Origin: Aeromicrobium sp.
GTDB taxonomy: Bacteria > Actinomycetota > Actinomycetes > Propionibacteriales > Nocardioidaceae
Length of the DNA: 42,125 nt
NCBI RefSeq assembly: GCF_014378035.1
Contig: NZ_JACMOM010000228.1
Coordinates: 1 to 42,125 of the forward strand
Reading direction: 5' to 3'
Shown here one piece after another: positions 6,647 through 15,426 of the stretch. The notes under the pieces are model-generated. The model was not told the origin of the DNA. It saw only the letters and a program-made list of their open reading frames with translations, and ran no database searches. A program made the position numbers and the translations under genes. The first letter of the stretch is position 1. The number at the start of each line of letters is the position of its first letter.

Positions 6647-8467
6647 ATGATCGACACGACTCGCGTACGCCTCTGGCGCCCACTCACGGGCGTCATGACG
6701 GCCGCCCTGCTCACTCTCTCCGGGATGCTCGTGGCCACAGCACCAGCCCACGCCGCCAACGACTCCACGAAGGAGCCGATCAAGGTCGCCCTCGTCGCCG
6801 ACGTCGACACCTTCAACCCCTTCACGGCCATCCTGCTCGCCAGCACGGGCATCAACCGCTACCAGTACGAAGCACTGGTCGGTTACGGCAAGGGCAGCGA
6901 GCCGGTCGCTGGGCTGGCCGCCACGTGGAAGACCAGCGCCGACGGCAAGACGTGGACCTACAACATCCCCACCGACCGCCAGTGGTCGGACGGCGAGCCC
7001 GTCACTGCGGACGATGTGGTCTACACGTACACCTCGATCATGAAGACCTCCGCGCTCCAGGCGGCCAACGGCGGCCTCGTCGCCAACATCGCGGGCGTCA
7101 GCGCCTCAGACCCGCAGACCGTGGTCATCGCGCTGAAGGAGGCCCAGGCCTCCAACCCCGGCCAGGAGATCCCGATCGTCCCGCAGCACATCTGGAGCAA
7201 GCAGGACGCGACGACGTTCGCGGCCGACAAGGACGTCGTCGGGTCCGGGCCGTTCACCATCACGTCGTACAAGACCGGCCAGTCGGTCGAGCTCAAGGCC
7301 AACCCGCGCTTCTGGCGCGGCAAGCCCAAGGTCGCGGGCATCACCTACGTCACCTACAAGAACACCGATGCCGCGGTCCAGGGACTCAAGTCGGGCGAGG
7401 TCGACCTCGTCGACGGCTTGACCCCCGCCCAGTACGACTCGTTGAAGAGCGCCACGAACATCACCCGGAACAGCGGGGTCGGCCGCCGATTCCAGTCGCT
7501 GGCAATCAACACCGGCGCCATCGACATCAACGGCAAGAAGCTTGGCGACGGCAACCCCGCGCTGCGGGATCCCGCGGTCCGCAAGGCGATCTTCATGGCG
7601 GTCGACAAGAAGACGTTGGTCGACCGGGTGCTGCAGGGCCTGGGGACGGTCGGCGAGACCGAGATGCCCAGCACGTACAAGCAGTACTTCGGGTTCGCCG
7701 ACGGCTACAAGGCGCTCCCGTTCGACATCGACGGCGCCAACAAGGTGCTCGACGACGCCGGGTACGCGAAGGGGTCGGACGGCATCCGCGAGGACAAGAG
7801 CGGCAAGCCGATGATGTTCAGGCTGATGGGTCGCAACACCGAGCCGGCACACGCGCAGATGGCGGACTTCATGACGAGCTGGTTCAAGGACATCGGCATC
7901 GGGCTCGACACCTCGATGGTCACGCCTGACAAGGTCAACGAAGACTCGACGCTCGGCAAGTACGACCTGTACTTCACCGGCTGGAGCCTCGGCCCCGACC
8001 CTGACAACCAGCTGTCGATGAACACGTGCGCCTCTCGGCCGAACGCCGACGGCTCGGGCAGCACCAGCGAGAACAACTGGTGCTCTGCGGAGCTCGACGC
8101 GCTGTTCAAGGCCCAGCACGCCGAGCTCGACGCGGACAAGCGGGCCGACCTCGTCAAGCAGGCCTTCAGCGTCATCTACGAGGGCTACGTGAGCAACCCG
8201 ATCTGGTACGTCAAGCCGCTCGAGGCCTACCGCAGCGACCATTTCGTCGGGTTCACCAGGCAGCCCGAGAAGGACGGCGTGATCCTGAATCAGAACGGCT
8301 ACTGGGGCCTCTACGGCGCCAAGCCTGCTTCAGCCAGCAGCTCGACGGCCGACGACGGTGGCCTGCCCGGCTGGGTCGTTCCGCTCGGTGCGATCGTGGT
8401 CATCGCTGCGGCCGCAGGCGCCATCCTCGCATCGCGTCGGCGCAGCACCGGTGAAGACAGGGAGTGA
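6647..8467 (+). CDS. Oligopeptide/dipeptide ABC transporter substrate-binding protein, membrane-anchored
   Basis: 606-residue family 5 solute-binding protein (DppA/OppA type) that captures extracellular peptides for the permeases encoded next. An N-terminal signal peptide ends around APAHA-A (residues 1 to about 32) with no lipobox cysteine. The family signature region is present (YKTGQSVELKANPRFWRGKP). The C-terminus has a Ser-rich linker, a hydrophobic segment (WVVPLGAIVVIAAAAGAILA) and an RRR stop-transfer tail, so the protein is probably held by a C-terminal membrane helix instead of a lipid, an unusual arrangement. ATG 6647 has GGGGA just upstream. First gene of the eight-gene operon; 3 nt separate it from the permease. 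Confidence 0.92.
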   Translation: MIDTTRVRLWRPLTGVMTAALLTLSGMLVATAPAHAANDSTKEPIKVALVADVDTFNPFTAILLASTGINRYQYEALVGYGKGSEPVAGLAATWKTSADGKTWTYNIPTDRQWSDGEPVTADDVVYTYTSIMKTSALQAANGGLVANIAGVSASDPQTVVIALKEAQASNPGQEIPIVPQHIWSKQDATTFAADKDVVGSGPFTITSYKTGQSVELKANPRFWRGKPKVAGITYVTYKNTDAAVQGLKSGEVDLVDGLTPAQYDSLKSATNITRNSGVGRRFQSLAINTGAIDINGKKLGDGNPALRDPAVRKAIFMAVDKKTLVDRVLQGLGTVGETEMPSTYKQYFGFADGYKALPFDIDGANKVLDDAGYAKGSDGIREDKSGKPMMFRLMGRNTEPAHAQMADFMTSWFKDIGIGLDTSMVTPDKVNEDSTLGKYDLYFTGWSLGPDPDNQLSMNTCASRPNADGSGSTSENNWCSAELDALFKAQHAELDADKRADLVKQAFSVIYEGYVSNPIWYVKPLEAYRSDHFVGFTRQPEKDGVILNQNGYWGLYGAKPASASSSTADDGGLPGWVVPLGAIVVIAAAAGAILASRRRSTGEDRE

Positions 8468-8470
8468 GAC

Positions 8471-9490
8471 GTGACCGTCATCGAGACGGTCCCCGCGGTC
8501 AGCGAGGACTCGAAGGGGTCCTCGTTGCCCCGGTATCTCGCGCTCAAGACCGGCGGCGCGCTCATCAGCCTCGCGCTCGTGGTGGTGCTCGGGTTCTTCG
8601 CCTTCCGCGTCCTGCCAGCCGATCCGGCGATCAACATGACGCGGGGTCGTCAGGTCGATCCCGGCGAGGTGGAGCGTCTGCGCAGCCAGATGGGCCTGGA
8701 CCAGCCGCTGATCGTGCAGTTCGGACACTTCGTCCGAGATCTCTTCACCGGTGACCTCGGCTCGTCGTACGTCTACCGCCGGCCCGTCTCCGACCTGATC
8801 ATGGAGCACCTCGGCCCCACGCTCCTCCTCACCGGAACGGCTGCCCTCATCTCGGTCGTCCTCGGCCTGTGGCTGGGCCAGAAGGCGGCCTGGCGACGAG
8901 GCAGCTGGTTCGACAAGATCAACACCGGGCTGGCCCTGATGTTCTGGTCGGTGCCGACGTTCTGGCTCGGTCTCATCCTCCTGCTGGTCTTCGGTGGGGG
9001 CCTGCACTGGTTCCCCACGGGCGGCATGAGCACCGCCGCCTCCCACGACACCGGATTCGCATACGCGCTCGACGTGGCATGGCACCTGGTGCTCCCGGTG
9101 ACCACGATGGTCGCGGTGGTCTACGCGCAATACCTCATGGTCATGCGCGCATCGGTGCTTGAGGAGATGTCGGCCGACTACCTCACGACAGCGCGCGCGA
9201 AGGGCCTGCGCGAAGACCTCGTCCGCACCCGTCACGCCGTCCCGAACGCGCTGCTGCCCACCGTGACACTGATCTTCCTCACGATCGGTTTGCTGATCGG
9301 CGGGGCCGTGACGGTCGAGACGGTGTTCTCATGGCCGGGCCTGGGCTACCTGACGTACAAGGGGCTCAGCGCTCCCGTCCTCCCACTCCTGCAAGGAACC
9401 TTCGTGGTCTTCTCCGCCGTCGTCATCGTGATGAACTTCGTCGCCGACCTGGTCTATCGCGTGCTCGACCCGCGATTGAAGTCCGCATGA
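8471..9490 (+). CDS. Peptide ABC transporter permease (DppB-like)
   Basis: 339-residue inner permease subunit. After a short cytoplasmic N-terminus come one TM helix (LISLALVVVLGFFAFRVLP), the conserved DppB-type external loop (LRSQMGLDQPLIVQFGHF and GDLGSSYVYRRPV) and about five further helices. The cytoplasmic EAA loop that docks on the ATPase is EEMSADYLTTARAKGL. It starts with GTG right after the binding-protein gene and its stop overlaps the next permease start by 4 nt (ATGA), so expression is coupled. Confidence 0.93.
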   Translation: MTVIETVPAVSEDSKGSSLPRYLALKTGGALISLALVVVLGFFAFRVLPADPAINMTRGRQVDPGEVERLRSQMGLDQPLIVQFGHFVRDLFTGDLGSSYVYRRPVSDLIMEHLGPTLLLTGTAALISVVLGLWLGQKAAWRRGSWFDKINTGLALMFWSVPTFWLGLILLLVFGGGLHWFPTGGMSTAASHDTGFAYALDVAWHLVLPVTTMVAVVYAQYLMVMRASVLEEMSADYLTTARAKGLREDLVRTRHAVPNALLPTVTLIFLTIGLLIGGAVTVETVFSWPGLGYLTYKGLSAPVLPLLQGTFVVFSAVVIVMNFVADLVYRVLDPRLKSA

Positions 9491-10383
9491 CCACGCGAGC
9501 CGGTCGGGCCGCGGTGAGAACCCGTCGGCGGGCGCGCGCAGCCGAGGTTGGCCGCGAGATCACCTCGCACCCGTCGGCCATGGTGGGAGCGGCGCTGCTC
9601 CTGGTCATCATCGCGCTCGCGATGCTGGCGCCGCTGATCATGCCCCTCGAACGTCTCGACGTCACCCTGGTCACCGCGAAGTCGAACGAGTCGCCCAGTG
9701 GCGGTCACTGGCTCGGCACCGACCCGTCGGGCAGGGACGTCCTGGGGTTGCTGCTGTGGGGGTCACGCGCATCGCTGACGGTCGGCTTCGCCGCCACGGC
9801 GGTGTCGATGATCATCGGCACCACGATGGGGATGGCGGCCGGTCACTTCACCGGGGTGACCCGCGCCGCCCTGCTGCGAATCATCGACTTCTTCCTCGTC
9901 GTGCCGAGCCTGATCCTCGCGATCGTGCTCTCGACGGTGCTGTCACGAGGCCTGACGACGATCATCATCGCGATCGGTGTCACCAGCTGGGCCGCGACGG
10001 CGCGCATCGTGCGCGCGCAGACCCTCACGATCGAGACCCGGCCCTACATCGAGAGGTCCAGGGCGCTGGGGGCCGGCGACGCCCACATCATCCGCAGGCA
10101 CGTCTTCCCGGCCGTGATGCCGCTCGTCATGGCCAACACCACCCTGGCCGTCGGCGCCGCCATCATTGCGGAGTCGACGTTGGCCTTCCTCGGGCTCGGC
10201 GACCCCACCACGTTCTCGTGGGGAACGATGCTCAAGACCGCGCTCGACACCGGGGCAGCGACCGCCGGCTACTGGTGGTTCGTGCTCTCCCCCGGCATCG
10301 CGATCGTCATCGTCGTGCTGTCCTTCACGCTCGTTGGCCGTGCCCTCGAGTCCGTGCTCAACCCGACGCTGCGGGACCGCTGA
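9487..10383 (+). CDS. Peptide ABC transporter permease (DppC-like)
   Basis: 298-residue second permease, paired with the DppB-like subunit to form the channel. It has the usual DppC layout: arginine-rich cytoplasmic N-terminus, first helix (ALLLVIIALAMLAPLIMPL), periplasm-side loop with HWLGTDPSGRDVL (a hallmark of DppC/OppC), then about five helices with the EAA-type loop YIERSRALGAGDAHIIRRH. ATG 9487 overlaps the preceding stop, and the final base is shared with the ATG of the ATPase gene. Confidence 0.93.
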   Translation: MTTRAGRAAVRTRRRARAAEVGREITSHPSAMVGAALLLVIIALAMLAPLIMPLERLDVTLVTAKSNESPSGGHWLGTDPSGRDVLGLLLWGSRASLTVGFAATAVSMIIGTTMGMAAGHFTGVTRAALLRIIDFFLVVPSLILAIVLSTVLSRGLTTIIIAIGVTSWAATARIVRAQTLTIETRPYIERSRALGAGDAHIIRRHVFPAVMPLVMANTTLAVGAAIIAESTLAFLGLGDPTTFSWGTMLKTALDTGAATAGYWWFVLSPGIAIVIVVLSFTLVGRALESVLNPTLRDR

Positions 10384-12035
10384 TGACCGTCAAGGCCGTG
10401 CCCCGCAAGGCAGTGCCAGCACTGGTGTGGGACGACGTACGCGTCACCTATGCCGGGGGCATCGTTGCCGTCGACGGCGTCAGCCTCGAGATCGAGCGCG
10501 GCGGCACCGTCGGGCTGGCGGGCGAGTCGGGGTGCGGCAAGTCAACGCTCGCGATGTCGGTGCTCCGCCTCCTGCCCACCTCGGCCCACATCGAGGGCCG
10601 AGTGCTCCTGCTCGGCGAGGACGTCGCCGACATGACGTGGGGCCACCTACGAGCCGTCCGATGGACCGAGGCCGCGATTGTCTTCCAAGGCGCAATGCAC
10701 TCGCTCAACCCGGTTCGTCAGGTACGCCACCAGGTCGCCGAGGCACTCGAGCTGCACCGCACGAGCGAGTTCCCCGACTCCACAGCACGCCTGCGCCGGG
10801 TCGACGAGCTGCTGGCCCTCGTCGACCTCTCACCCGCCAAGGGAAAGGCCTACCCACACGAGCTGTCGGGCGGGCAACGTCAACGCATCATGATCGCGAT
10901 GGCGCTGGCCTGTGACCCTGAGGTGATCATCGCGGACGAGCCGACGACGGCGCTCGACGTCATCGTGCAGGCGCAGGTGCTCGATGTCCTGCGCAACCTC
11001 GTGCGCGATCGTGGCCTGACCCTGGTGATGATCAGCCACGACCTCGCAGTGCTGGCCGCCGTGTGCGAACGCATCGTCGTCATGAAGGATGGCCGCATCG
11101 TCGTGCAGGGCGACGCTCGACAGATCCTCACCGGGCCCGTGCACGAGCACACCCGTGAGCTCGCCGCTGCCTTCCCGGTGATCGGCGATCCGGCTTCGCG
11201 GCTCGTTGCCAGCGGTGAGGCCGGGGCGGGCCACACTGCACCGGCCCACACCGTGCTGGAGGTGCGCGACCTCACGGTCGACTTCCGTTCGCGCGGCCAG
11301 AAGGTGCGCGCCGTCGACCACGTCAACCTGACCTGCGGCTCGGGCGAGATCGTCGCGCTGGTGGGCCAGTCAGGCTCAGGCAAGACGACGCTCGCCCGCA
11401 CGATCCTGGGGCTGCAGGCACCCACGAGCGGCGAGGTGCTGCACGAAGGGCGACCGATGCCGCGCCGACGGGCCGGGCTCAAGGCCTACCGTCGCCAGGT
11501 CCAGTACGTGCTCCAGGACCCGAGCGCCTCGCTCAACCCCAAGCACACCGTCTACGAGGCAGTGGCCGAAGGCATCCGCATCCACCGCCTCGGCGGCGGG
11601 GACGGCGAAGGCAGCGACGAGCACGAGCGGGTGGTCCGGGCCATGACGCGAGCCGAGCTGACCCCGCCCGAGCGTTTCTTCAGCGCCATCCCCCAGGAGC
11701 TCTCCGGAGGTCAGCGGCAGCGCGTCGTCATCGCCGGAGCGCTGGCCCTCGATCCGACGTACCTCGTGGCGGACGAGCCCGTCGCCAGCCTCGACGCGTC
11801 GGTGCGCGGCGAGATCCTCACCCTGCTGCTGCAGCTGCGTCGCGACCTCGGTCTGGGGGCGCTCGTCATCACTCACGACCTCGGCCTCGCCTGGAACATC
11901 GCCGACCGGGTCGTCGTCATGCACCAGGGACGCATCGTCGAGGATGGTCCGGTGGAACAGGTCCTGCTCGACCCGCAGCACGACTACACCAGGTCGCTGC
12001 TCAAGGTCGTCCCGTCCAAGCTCGGGGTCCGATGA
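10383..12035 (+). CDS. Peptide ABC transporter, double ATP-binding protein (DppD-DppF fusion)
   Basis: 550-residue protein with two complete ABC ATPase domains, doing in one chain what DppD and DppF do as two. Domain 1: Walker A GESGCGKS (47-54), signature LSGGQRQR, Walker B VIIADEPTT. Domain 2: Walker A GQSGSGKT (about 328-335), signature LSGGQRQR, Walker B YLVADEPVASLD. A linker with VIGDPASRLVASGEAGAG joins them. Each domain ends with an oligopeptide-transporter type C-terminal extension (GPVHEHTRELAAAFP; DPQHDYTRSLLKVVP). It energises peptide uptake with the two permeases. The start shares TGATG with the permease stop; its stop overlaps the S66 peptidase start. Confidence 0.95.
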   Translation: MTVKAVPRKAVPALVWDDVRVTYAGGIVAVDGVSLEIERGGTVGLAGESGCGKSTLAMSVLRLLPTSAHIEGRVLLLGEDVADMTWGHLRAVRWTEAAIVFQGAMHSLNPVRQVRHQVAEALELHRTSEFPDSTARLRRVDELLALVDLSPAKGKAYPHELSGGQRQRIMIAMALACDPEVIIADEPTTALDVIVQAQVLDVLRNLVRDRGLTLVMISHDLAVLAAVCERIVVMKDGRIVVQGDARQILTGPVHEHTRELAAAFPVIGDPASRLVASGEAGAGHTAPAHTVLEVRDLTVDFRSRGQKVRAVDHVNLTCGSGEIVALVGQSGSGKTTLARTILGLQAPTSGEVLHEGRPMPRRRAGLKAYRRQVQYVLQDPSASLNPKHTVYEAVAEGIRIHRLGGGDGEGSDEHERVVRAMTRAELTPPERFFSAIPQELSGGQRQRVVIAGALALDPTYLVADEPVASLDASVRGEILTLLLQLRRDLGLGALVITHDLGLAWNIADRVVVMHQGRIVEDGPVEQVLLDPQHDYTRSLLKVVPSKLGVR

Positions 12036-12994
12036 GCATCGGACCGGGCGATCGGGTCGCGCTCGTGGCGCCCGCCTCACCGTCACCCGCCGAGCGACTG
12101 GCCACCGCGGTCGGCCTCGTCTCCTCATGGGGGCTCACGCCCGTCACCTTTCCCAGTGCAACGGATACCTCCGCCCGCGCGAGCTACCTGTCCGGTACCG
12201 ACCGGGTACGGGCGAACGACGTGCAGCAGGCCTGGTGCGACCCCGACATCGCGGGCATCTTCTGCATCCGCGGCGGCTACGGCACCGTCCGCATCCTCGA
12301 CCTGCTCGAGGTCGATGCCATGGCGAATGCCGAACCCAAGCCCCTGTACGGCAGCTCCGACATCACCTCGCTGCACGAGTGGCTTCGCGAGCAGCTCGGC
12401 GTGCCGACATGGTTCACACCCATGCTGGCCACGGATGTCATGGACGACGAGCTGGCTTGCGACGCGTTGCGTACCGCCGTGCTCGACCCCACCTCGGTCC
12501 GCCAGTGGTCGTCCATCGACGCGACCACGCTGGTGCCGGGTCACGCCGAGGGCCAGCTGATCGGCGGAAACCTGTCGCTGCTCGCCTCGACGACGGGTGC
12601 CCGCCGCCGCCCGCGACCAGAGACCAGTGGCTCCATGAACGGGGGCTGCATCGCGCTGCTCGAGGACTACACCGAGTCGACCTACCGCATCGACGGCTAC
12701 CTCCAGACGCTGCTGCGATCGGGATGGTTCGACGGTGTCACCGGCGTTGCCCTCGGCAGCTGGGCCGAGTGCTCCCCCGTGGAGGAGATCCATGCCCTGT
12801 GCCTGGAGGTGCTCGGCCCGCTCGGCATACCCATCGTCGGCGCGCTCGGCTTCGGTCACGGTCCCGGGGCGCACAGCATCCCTCTCGGCGTGCCGGGAGT
12901 CCTGTCGGCCGGACACACGCCAACCCTTCAGCTCGCGTCTGGTCCGGACTCTCGGACACCTACGCTCCCGTCGCCAGGAAGGCAGCACCGATGA
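12032..12994 (+). CDS. S66 family LD-carboxypeptidase (LdcA/MccF-like)
   Basis: 320-residue cytoplasmic serine peptidase of family S66. Family members either remove D-alanine from murein tetrapeptides (LdcA) or hydrolyse peptidyl-nucleotide antibiotics such as microcin C (MccF). The nucleophile motif is GSSDIT (Ser109), preceded by the FCIRGGYGTVRIL loop; the second catalytic region is IALLEDYTE (Glu) and the histidine region FGHGPGAH. No signal peptide. It is translationally coupled to both neighbours (ATGA overlaps). Its place behind a peptide importer and ahead of a SIS protein and a dipeptidase favours a role on imported wall peptides; antibiotic immunity is the alternative. Confidence 0.88.
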   Translation: MSIGPGDRVALVAPASPSPAERLATAVGLVSSWGLTPVTFPSATDTSARASYLSGTDRVRANDVQQAWCDPDIAGIFCIRGGYGTVRILDLLEVDAMANAEPKPLYGSSDITSLHEWLREQLGVPTWFTPMLATDVMDDELACDALRTAVLDPTSVRQWSSIDATTLVPGHAEGQLIGGNLSLLASTTGARRRPRPETSGSMNGGCIALLEDYTESTYRIDGYLQTLLRSGWFDGVTGVALGSWAECSPVEEIHALCLEVLGPLGIPIVGALGFGHGPGAHSIPLGVPGVLSAGHTPTLQLASGPDSRTPTLPSPGRQHR

Positions 12995-13644
12995 CCACGC
13001 GTCCCGATGTCCGTCGAGCACCACGCTCGGCCCGCATCCTCAAGTCCCGGCTGGTCGAGGCCAACCGTCAGGAGTTCGACGCCGGTCTGGCGTGGGCGAT
13101 CGACGACCCGATGGTCGAGGCCGCCGCCGCGCGCATCACCGGCGCCCGCCGACGATTCGTGCTGGGTGCCGCCACCTCGTTCACCTATGCGTCGCTGCTC
13201 GCTGCCAAGCTGAGCAACTCGCTGGCCCAGGTGACGTTGGTCGACGGCACGATCGTGCGACCGCTCGACATCCTCTCCGACGTGCGCGCCAGCGACGTCA
13301 TGATCGTCATCTCCTTGAGTCGCTACCGCGGCTACACGATCGACACCGCCTTGCCGTTCGCGGAGGCAGGCGGCTCCCTCGTGGTGATCACCGACTCGGC
13401 CGACAACCCCCTCGTCAGGCACGCGTCGGAGGCCATCGTCATCGGGCCGGTCACCGTTGCCGGGCTCGCGCGCGTCAGCGATGACCTGAGCATGCACCCC
13501 GAGACCCCCGCGGTGTCGCCGGCTGTGGTCGCGATGGTCATCGACCTTCTGGGCACGTTGTCGAGTGCCAGCGCCAAGGGCGCCAACCGCCGATTCGCCG
13601 AGCGCCAGCGGCTCGCATCAGAACTGGGGCTCTACCGTGACTGA
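12991..13644 (+). CDS. Stand-alone SIS domain protein (RpiR C-terminal type)
   Basis: 217-residue protein resembling the sugar-isomerase (SIS) half of RpiR/MurR regulators. The phosphosugar-binding core is visible: strand and loop FVLGAATSFTYASLLAAKL, a second strand DVMIVISLSRYRGYTIDTA, and LVVITDSADNPLVRHA. The helix-turn-helix that normally precedes it in RpiR proteins is absent; only about 45 residues come first. It may be a phosphosugar-binding or isomerase/etherase protein, or a ligand sensor that lost its DNA-binding part. It overlaps the genes on both sides, inside the peptide operon, where its likely ligand is an amino-sugar phosphate or sugar-peptide. Confidence 0.8.
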   Translation: MTTRPDVRRAPRSARILKSRLVEANRQEFDAGLAWAIDDPMVEAAAARITGARRRFVLGAATSFTYASLLAAKLSNSLAQVTLVDGTIVRPLDILSDVRASDVMIVISLSRYRGYTIDTALPFAEAGGSLVVITDSADNPLVRHASEAIVIGPVTVAGLARVSDDLSMHPETPAVSPAVVAMVIDLLGTLSSASAKGANRRFAERQRLASELGLYRD

Positions 13645-14752
13645 CAATGTCGCCGCCGGACACCGGTCCGCACCACAGCAACGCGCCGACGTGACCCATC
13701 CGGCCGCCGTCGAGGCGCTGGGCCTGGCGCCGCTGATCGACGGTCACAACGACCTCGCCTGGGAGGCCCGCGACTCCAGCGCCTACTCGGTCGAGGGCAT
13801 CGACGGCGACATGCGCGGCGTCTACCAGACCGACATCCCCCGTCTGCGCCGCGGCGGCGTCGGGGCGCAGTTCTGGTCGGTCTACGCGCCGTGCGACCAG
13901 CGCGGCGCTGATGCCGTCACCTACACGCTGGAGCAGATCGACTTCGTCCATCGGATGATCGCGCGCTACCCCGAGACATTCGCCTTCGCCTGGAGCGGTG
14001 ATGACGTCCGGCGGGCGTGGGACGGCGGACGTATCGCCTCCCTTCTCGGCGCGGAGGGCGGCCACAGCATCGACGGCTCGCTGGCCGTGCTTCGCGACTT
14101 CGCCCGTCTCGGCGTTCGCTACATGACGCTTACCCACAACGACAACACCCCGTGGGCCGACTCCGCGACCGACGAGCCCGAGCACGGGGGGCTCACAGCG
14201 TTCGGGCGCGAGGTGGTCGCCGAGATGAACCGGGTGGGCATGCTGGTCGACCTGTCGCACGTCGCCGCGAGCACGATGCACGACGCCCTCGACGTCACGT
14301 CCGCGCCGGTGATCTTCAGCCACTCCTCCTGCCGCGCCGTCACCGACCATCCACGCAACGTGCCCGACGACGTCCTGCGGCGGCTGCCGGACAATGGCGG
14401 AGTCGTCATGATCGCGTACGTCCCGTACTTCGTGAACCAGCAGTCTGCCGACTGGTCGACCAGCGACCGCACCACCCCGGCGCCGCCGACCACGGTCGAG
14501 GACGTGGTTGCCCACGTGGAGCACGCCCGCGAGGTGGTCGGCGTCGACCACATCGGTCTGGGCAGCGACTACGACGGCGTCGAGGTCTTCCCCGCGGGCA
14601 TGGGTGACGTCACCGGGCATGCCGTGCTGTTGCAGCGGTTGGCCGAGCGCGGCTGGTCCGGTACCGATCTGGCCCGGCTCATGGGCGACAACGTCCTGCG
14701 CGTGCTCGACGCCACCGCTGCGGACCGGAGCATCCCCCGTGAGGGAGCCTGA
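13637..14752 (+). CDS. M19 membrane-dipeptidase family protein
   Basis: 371-residue zinc dipeptidase of the renal dipeptidase family, which splits dipeptides and tolerates a D-residue at the C-terminal position. Metal ligands appear in order: H-x-D in IDGHNDLAW (His37, Asp39), the bridging Glu in LLGAEGGHS, His in FSHSSCRAV, and DHPRNVPD; a C-terminal IGLGSDYDG contains the conserved Asp. No signal peptide, so it should act in the cytoplasm. GTG 13637 was chosen since it gives an 8-nt overlap with the SIS gene and the best match to the family N-terminus. D-amino-acid tolerance fits processing of peptidoglycan-derived peptides. Confidence 0.92.
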   Translation: MTDNVAAGHRSAPQQRADVTHPAAVEALGLAPLIDGHNDLAWEARDSSAYSVEGIDGDMRGVYQTDIPRLRRGGVGAQFWSVYAPCDQRGADAVTYTLEQIDFVHRMIARYPETFAFAWSGDDVRRAWDGGRIASLLGAEGGHSIDGSLAVLRDFARLGVRYMTLTHNDNTPWADSATDEPEHGGLTAFGREVVAEMNRVGMLVDLSHVAASTMHDALDVTSAPVIFSHSSCRAVTDHPRNVPDDVLRRLPDNGGVVMIAYVPYFVNQQSADWSTSDRTTPAPPTTVEDVVAHVEHAREVVGVDHIGLGSDYDGVEVFPAGMGDVTGHAVLLQRLAERGWSGTDLARLMGDNVLRVLDATAADRSIPREGA

Positions 14753-14756
14753 GCGC

Positions 14757-15413
14757 ATGGACCCGGCTCTTCTCGATGACTTCGCACATCGAGCGCAGGG
14801 TCTGATCAGGGCGCAGGGTTTGATCGGAACTCGTCGGCGATCGGTGCTCGGCATCACCGGACCGCCAGGCGCCGGCAAGTCCACCCTCGCGTCCGCGCTG
14901 GTGGCCCGCCTGCGGGCCGACGGTGTGGCCGTCGCGCACGTGCCGATGGACGGGTTCCACCTGGCCGACGTCGCCCTCGACCAGCGTGGGCTGCGCTCAC
15001 GCAAGGGAGCCATCGAGACGTTCGACGTGGACGGCTATCTCGCGCTGCTGCTCCGGCTGCGATCGGATGTCGACCACGACGTCCTCGCGCCAGACTTCGA
15101 CCGGACGCTCGAACAGCCGCTTGCCGGGTCCATCACCATCCGGGCAGGCGATCGCCTCGTGGTCACCGAGGGCAACTACCTCCTCGACGAGCAGGACCCG
15201 TGGCCGTCCGTGCGATCGGCCCTCGATGAGGTGTGGTTCGTCGACCTACCCGATGACGAGCGACGCCGCCGACTCGTCCGCAGGCACGTCGAGTTCGGCA
15301 AGGCTGAACCCGCGGCCCGGGAATGGGTTGCGCGCGTCGACGAGGCCAATGCGCCACGCATCACTGCGCGACGCGACCTCGCTGACCTCGTGATCGAGGC
15401 CGCGAGGTTCTAG
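14757..15413 (+). CDS. P-loop nucleoside/sugar kinase family protein
   Basis: 218-residue kinase of the uridine kinase/phosphoribulokinase/pantothenate kinase superfamily (similar in layout to the YggC/FrcK-like proteins). Walker A is GPPGAGKS (35-42). The conserved substrate region PMDGFHLAD and the following DVDGYLALL are present, as is VTEGNYLLDEQDPW, which in this family precedes the lid. It phosphorylates a small hydroxyl compound, most plausibly a sugar or nucleoside. ATG 14757 follows the dipeptidase stop by 4 nt with GAGGGA upstream. Last gene of the operon, convergent with the FMN reductase 13 nt away. Pairing with a SIS protein suggests sugar-phosphate metabolism. Confidence 0.82.
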   Translation: MDPALLDDFAHRAQGLIRAQGLIGTRRRSVLGITGPPGAGKSTLASALVARLRADGVAVAHVPMDGFHLADVALDQRGLRSRKGAIETFDVDGYLALLLRLRSDVDHDVLAPDFDRTLEQPLAGSITIRAGDRLVVTEGNYLLDEQDPWPSVRSALDEVWFVDLPDDERRRRLVRRHVEFGKAEPAAREWVARVDEANAPRITARRDLADLVIEAARF

Positions 15414-15426
15414 AGCTCGTCGTCCC

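Noticed and set aside
6592-7929. Open frame of 445 codons overlapping the binding-protein gene in another frame
   Set aside because: Arg/Gly/His-rich shifted reading of the solute-binding protein gene.
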